Shown one piece after another: positions 11,862 to 14,368 of a stretch of DNA of 14,368 nt. Numbering within the stretch: position 1 is the stretch's first letter; every line of letters starts with the position of its first letter. The notes below the pieces were generated by a model. The model had not been told where the DNA came from. It worked only from the letters and a program-made list of their open reading frames with translations, and did not search any database. Source of the DNA: DASXZH01 sp036502005 (lineage in GTDB: Bacteria > Armatimonadota > Fimbriimonadia > Fimbriimonadales > Fimbriimonadaceae); NCBI GenBank assembly GCA_036502005.1, contig DASXZH010000026.1:1-14368 (forward strand). The letters are read 5' to 3'. Both the position numbers and the translations under genes were made by a program.

Positions 11862-11918
11862 TATCTCCTCCGCGAGAGAGGTGGTAAGCGAAGCGCGAAG
11901 CGAACCGGGAGAGCGGGG
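11862..11918 (+). repeat. dispersed hairpin repeat, copy 3
   Basis: It shares the blocks TCTCCTCCGCGAG, GGTAAGCGA and GCGAACCGGGAG with the minus-strand copy at 7221-7276, separated by slightly different spacers. It lies between the terminator and the heptamer array upstream of hutI. Confidence 0.65.
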
Positions 11919-11970
11919 AATAGAACTCGCCGCGAAGCCCCTAAATAGAATTCAGGAGCCGGAACCCAGG

Positions 11971-12005
11971 GCCGAATGCCGAATGCCGAATGCCGAATGC
12001 CGAAT
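11971..12005 (+). repeat. tandem heptanucleotide array, five perfect GCCGAAT units
   Basis: Five identical contiguous copies of GCCGAAT begin at 11971, 11978, 11985, 11992 and 11999. The reverse complement, ATTCGGC, differs by one base from the ATTCGAC unit of the array at 7498-7581. The array ends 24 bp before the GTG of hutI, so copy number changes would alter its leader. Confidence 0.85.
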
Positions 12006-12029
12006 ACCCATCCCGGCTAAACTCATTCT

Positions 12030-13283
12030 GTGCATTCCCTAGCCATTCTAAATGCCTCCCAAATCCTGACTCTCGCTGGGCCAGCGCGCCCACGCTTTGG
12101 ATGGGAAATGCGCGAGTTGGGAATCATTGAAAAGGGCGCGCTCTTGGTCGAAGATGGCCGCATTGCTCAAATTGGCCCACCGGATGAAATAAGCAAAGGC
12201 TTTAAAAAAGAAACCGAAATGGTCGATGCCGGTGGCCGGGCCGTCCTGCCCGGCTTTGTAGACGCCCATACCCATGCCGTCTTCGCTGGAAACCGGATCG
12301 ACGAATTCGAACAAAGATTGTCTGGCTCAAGTTACCAGGAGATCGCTGCCGCTGGCGGCGGAATTAAGAGAACAGTGGCGCTCACCCGCGATGCTTCAGA
12401 GGCAGAACTTCTGAAGCAAGCAAAGAAGCACGCCAATTGGTTCTTGTCTTGTGGCACCACCACCGTCGAAGCGAAGTCCGGCTATGGACTATCGCTCGAA
12501 AGTGAACTCAAGATTCTAAGAACGATTAAGCGCCTTGGCGAAGAAACGCCATTAAAATGTGTTCCAACTTTTCTCGGGGCGCACGCTTTCCCGAAAGAGT
12601 TCACGGATGATCACGACGGCTATGTGCTGGAGATCATTGAGAGCATGCTGCCGGCCGTGGCCGAACAGAATCTAGCGGAGTTTTGCGACGTTTTTTGCGA
12701 GCACGGATACTTCGGCTATGAGCAAAGCCGTGAGGTCTTGAACAGGGCAAGGGCCCTCGGTCTGGGCTTGCGTATCCACGCCGATCAACTCTCAAACAAC
12801 GGAGGGGCAAGCTTAGCAGCCGAAACGGGAGCTATCACTGCAGACCACTTGGAAAAAGTGGACGACGTTGGCATTGCTGCCCTTCTAGCAGGCCGTGTTC
12901 AGCCGGTCGTGTTGCCGGGGTCCGTTTATGCGCTTGGTTGGAATAAGTATCCTCCCGCCAAGGAGATGATTGACGCAGGCCTTGCCCTTGTACTCGCCAC
13001 CGATTTCAACCCCGGCTCCTCGCCTACGCCTTCCATGCCCATGATTCTTTCCCTGGCCTGCACTCAAATGCAACTTCTGCCCGCTGAAGCAGTTTCCGCT
13101 GCAACAATAAACGCGGCTTATAGCCTTAAGAGGGGTCATGAAATCGGCTCACTTGAGCCAGGAAAGGCGGCCGATTTTACGATTTTCGACTGCGAGGATT
13201 ACCGCGAGATCCCATATTACTTCGGCTTGCCAAAAGTGTGGAAAACCTTTGTGAATGGAAAGGTAGCCTTTGATTGCGCTTAA
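12030..13283 (+). CDS. hutI: imidazolonepropionase (histidine degradation)
   Basis: This 417-residue metal-dependent amidohydrolase is of normal HutI length. It hydrolyses 4-imidazolone-5-propanoate to N-formimino-glutamate, the third step of histidine breakdown, in the cytoplasm. Visible residues: metal motif D78-A-H80-T-H82, then F85-A-G-N-R89 for substrate binding; S150-GYG-L with Y152; G183-A-H185; metal ligand H250 in R-I-H-A-D-Q; H273 in D-H-L-E; and D325 in A-T-D-F-N-P-G-S. The C-terminal composite strand region (GSLEPGKAADFTIFD) is typical of amidohydrolases. The start is GTG at 12030: an in-frame TAA at 12018-12020 rules out a longer form, and the N-terminus then reads MHSLAILNA as expected. 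No good Shine-Dalgarno is seen. Other hut genes are not adjacent in this window. Confidence 0.96.
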   Translation: MHSLAILNASQILTLAGPARPRFGWEMRELGIIEKGALLVEDGRIAQIGPPDEISKGFKKETEMVDAGGRAVLPGFVDAHTHAVFAGNRIDEFEQRLSGSSYQEIAAAGGGIKRTVALTRDASEAELLKQAKKHANWFLSCGTTTVEAKSGYGLSLESELKILRTIKRLGEETPLKCVPTFLGAHAFPKEFTDDHDGYVLEIIESMLPAVAEQNLAEFCDVFCEHGYFGYEQSREVLNRARALGLGLRIHADQLSNNGGASLAAETGAITADHLEKVDDVGIAALLAGRVQPVVLPGSVYALGWNKYPPAKEMIDAGLALVLATDFNPGSSPTPSMPMILSLACTQMQLLPAEAVSAATINAAYSLKRGHEIGSLEPGKAADFTIFDCEDYREIPYYFGLPKVWKTFVNGKVAFDCA

Positions 13284-13306
13284 ATGGCAACTGAGAGCTC
13301 AACGAA

Positions 13307-13912
13307 ATGATTAAGATCAGGCGGAGAACGCGGAGCCCGTTAAGTAACAGCAGGGGCCCTGCGGAACTTGGGGAACCTACCCAGAACTGGGCATTCAAAT
13401 GCTTCTTGTTGGCGGTCGCCACCCTCGCCCTTTGCCGCACGGCCTTAGCTTTGCAACATCAAAAGAGAGTGCCTTTCTGCACGTCTCAGGAATGGACAAA
13501 GCTCAAGAATGCCCTTCTCACCCATAGCCCCCAAGAAATTCTTTCTTATATCAGTTCCAAGAAAGGCGCGTACTTAACGGCCCGATGGACTGATTGGGAC
13601 AAGAAAGTGTATTCAAGAACGGCCTTGTTAACGAAGTCAGATTTTGGCCATATTCTGAGCGAATACGAGTTCTTCGACTCCAACGGCACGTTTTCCAAAA
13701 ATCCGATGTCCAAGGGGCATGAAAGTTCAGCCGTCTTTGCCTGGTTTTGGTCAGACCTGTTCAACTCGATCAAAGCCGCTACGGTTAACGGCCGAGTGTG
13801 GCGCGTTTGGATAACTGGTGGGCCGGATGCCCCGTCAGCCTCCATCTCACTTTTCAGAGAGCATGGGAAGTTGAGGATACGGTCAATAAGTGCCTTTGTG
13901 TCCGCCGACTAG
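13307..13912 (+). CDS. exported or membrane-anchored protein, function unknown
   Basis: The 201-residue protein has a long basic N-terminus (MIKIRRRTRS...). A hydrophobic helix follows at about 28-48 (NWAFKCFLLAVATLALCRTA), with a possible signal peptidase site at ALA-L around residue 48. The mature part is of mixed composition with several aromatic residues (TARWTDWDKKVYSRT; FAWFWSDLF; GRVWRVWITGG) and predicted alternating strands towards the end. I recognise no domain. It starts 23 bp after hutI on the same strand, so it may be co-transcribed, but nothing in it suggests histidine metabolism. Codon and base use look like the neighbours. The true start could be later if GTG or TTG is used, but no better candidate is evident. 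Confidence 0.65.
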   Translation: MIKIRRRTRSPLSNSRGPAELGEPTQNWAFKCFLLAVATLALCRTALALQHQKRVPFCTSQEWTKLKNALLTHSPQEILSYISSKKGAYLTARWTDWDKKVYSRTALLTKSDFGHILSEYEFFDSNGTFSKNPMSKGHESSAVFAWFWSDLFNSIKAATVNGRVWRVWITGGPDAPSASISLFREHGKLRIRSISAFVSAD

Positions 13913-14230
13913 CAGGAAATTCAGCGCAGCTCAAGCAGTTTGTGACGCTATGAAAAAGCAGCTTTTTGAAAGTGAAACCGAAGCGCTTGTGTCGCCCCTT
14001 TGGGGCTTTGAGAAGAACAGGCGCTAATTACCAAGCCTTCGGCCTTCGCAAAGTCTTCTCAGCCCTTTGGGCCTGCATCCCCGAGAAACGTTTGTGTTCA
14101 CTCTTGTAAAACTGAATGGCATTACGCTTTTCAGGGTGGCGGAGGGGCCTACTGAACCTAGCTCCTGTCTACGACCAACCGGGTCGATATATTCCACTAG
14201 CTGCCCACTTTCGCCGCAAAACTCTTGGCC

Positions 14231-14273
14231 CCTCTCGGGCGGAGGGGCCGGTGAGTCCGCGAACCGGGGGAGA
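14231..14273 (+). repeat. dispersed hairpin repeat, copy 4
   Basis: CCTCTC-GGGC-GGAGGGG is followed by CGGTGAGTCCGCGAACCGGG (14249-14268), identical over 20 bp to the copy at 10295-10314. Confidence 0.65.
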
Positions 14274-14291
14274 TCGTATGGTGATTTGTCA

Positions 14292-14319
14292 AGGTTCATT
14301 TTGAACCTGTAGGTTTTTT
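14292..14319 (+). terminator. weak hairpin terminator candidate
   Basis: AGGTTCA-TTT-TGAACCT is a perfect 7-bp stem. A run of six T follows after 5 nt (14314-14319). The stem is short and the T run is displaced, and no gene directly precedes it, so its role is unclear. Confidence 0.35.
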
Positions 14320-14368
14320 GGTCGAACGGCCTCGTAAGCCGTTCCTCGCTTGATCACAACTACGACTC

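Larger units (their letters stand above)
11719..12029. other. 311-bp intergenic region before hutI
   Basis: It contains the terminator of the upstream gene (11745-11781), a dispersed hairpin repeat copy (11862-11918), and five GCCGAAT heptamers (11971-12005) ending 24 bp before the hutI start. No clear promoter or ribosome-binding site could be picked out for hutI. Confidence 0.6.
13913..14368. other. 456-bp right-edge region without a convincing gene
   Basis: It contains two small GC hairpins around TTT loops: GCCCC-TTT-GGGGC (13994-14006) and GCCC-TTT-GGGC (14062-14072). It also has the inverted octamers TGAGAAGA/TCTTCTCA (14009-14016, 14054-14061), a dispersed hairpin repeat copy (14231-14273), and two more hairpins near the edge (14292-14308 and AACGGC/GCCGTT at 14325-14343). 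A 25-codon frame at 13950-14027 has no ribosome-binding site and is not called. Confidence 0.55.

Noticed and set aside
13950..14027. 25-codon ORF (MKKQLFESETEALVSPLWGF...)
   Set aside because: No ribosome-binding site, it runs through a hairpin, and nothing supports translation.

Overview
This is a chromosomal window from a free-living, Gram-negative-type bacterium, most likely Armatimonadota (Fimbriimonadia-like). The best clue is the prepilin at 1626-2495. Its N-terminus (FTLIELLVVIAIIAILAAILF, then PVFAQAKAAAKKT) and its late H-Xn-DG motif are the style I associate with Armatimonadota rather than the Planctomycetes version. The lipoprotein and TlpA-like exported proteins fit an envelope of that type. 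The assignment rests on remembered family features, not on a search.

Left part (1-2500): the 3' end of an ISL3-family transposase; a vapBC toxin-antitoxin pair on the minus strand whose toxin has no ordinary start codon; a divergent HTH-cupin regulator; and a type IV pilin-like protein followed by a hairpin terminator. Middle left (2558-4780): a plus-strand run of a TlpA-like thioredoxin protein with a long C-terminal extension, an overlapping small lipoprotein, and an SDR protein that lacks the usual Tyr/Lys pair. The SDR stop codon overlaps the stop of the opposing operon. That operon (4777-7199, minus) is a membrane Ser/Thr kinase with an atypical nucleotide loop, coupled by ATGA to a one-TM TPR protein. 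The two proteins appear to share a C-terminal module. Next comes uvrB (7585-9654, minus).

The right part has fewer genes and is rich in repeats. A DUF559 (Vsr-like) nuclease ORF at 9816-10187 is tightly enclosed by 15-bp inverted G/C-rich repeats. It is followed by a 153-bp segment bounded by 22-bp inverted repeats, a secreted protein with a duplicated module and a His/Arg tail, a strong terminator, hutI (imidazolonepropionase, histidine degradation), a secreted protein of unknown function, and about 450 bp without a convincing gene.

Two repeat systems stand out, both confined to intergenic DNA. One is a dispersed hairpin repeat of about 45-57 bp seen four times (7221, 10273, 11862, 14231). 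The other is a set of tracts with a strict or near-strict period of 7 nt but different unit sequences (7455, 7498, 9694, 10377, 11971). The nuclease-plus-inverted-repeat unit and its dispersed relatives are the best candidates here for an under-described mobile or repeat-maintenance system.
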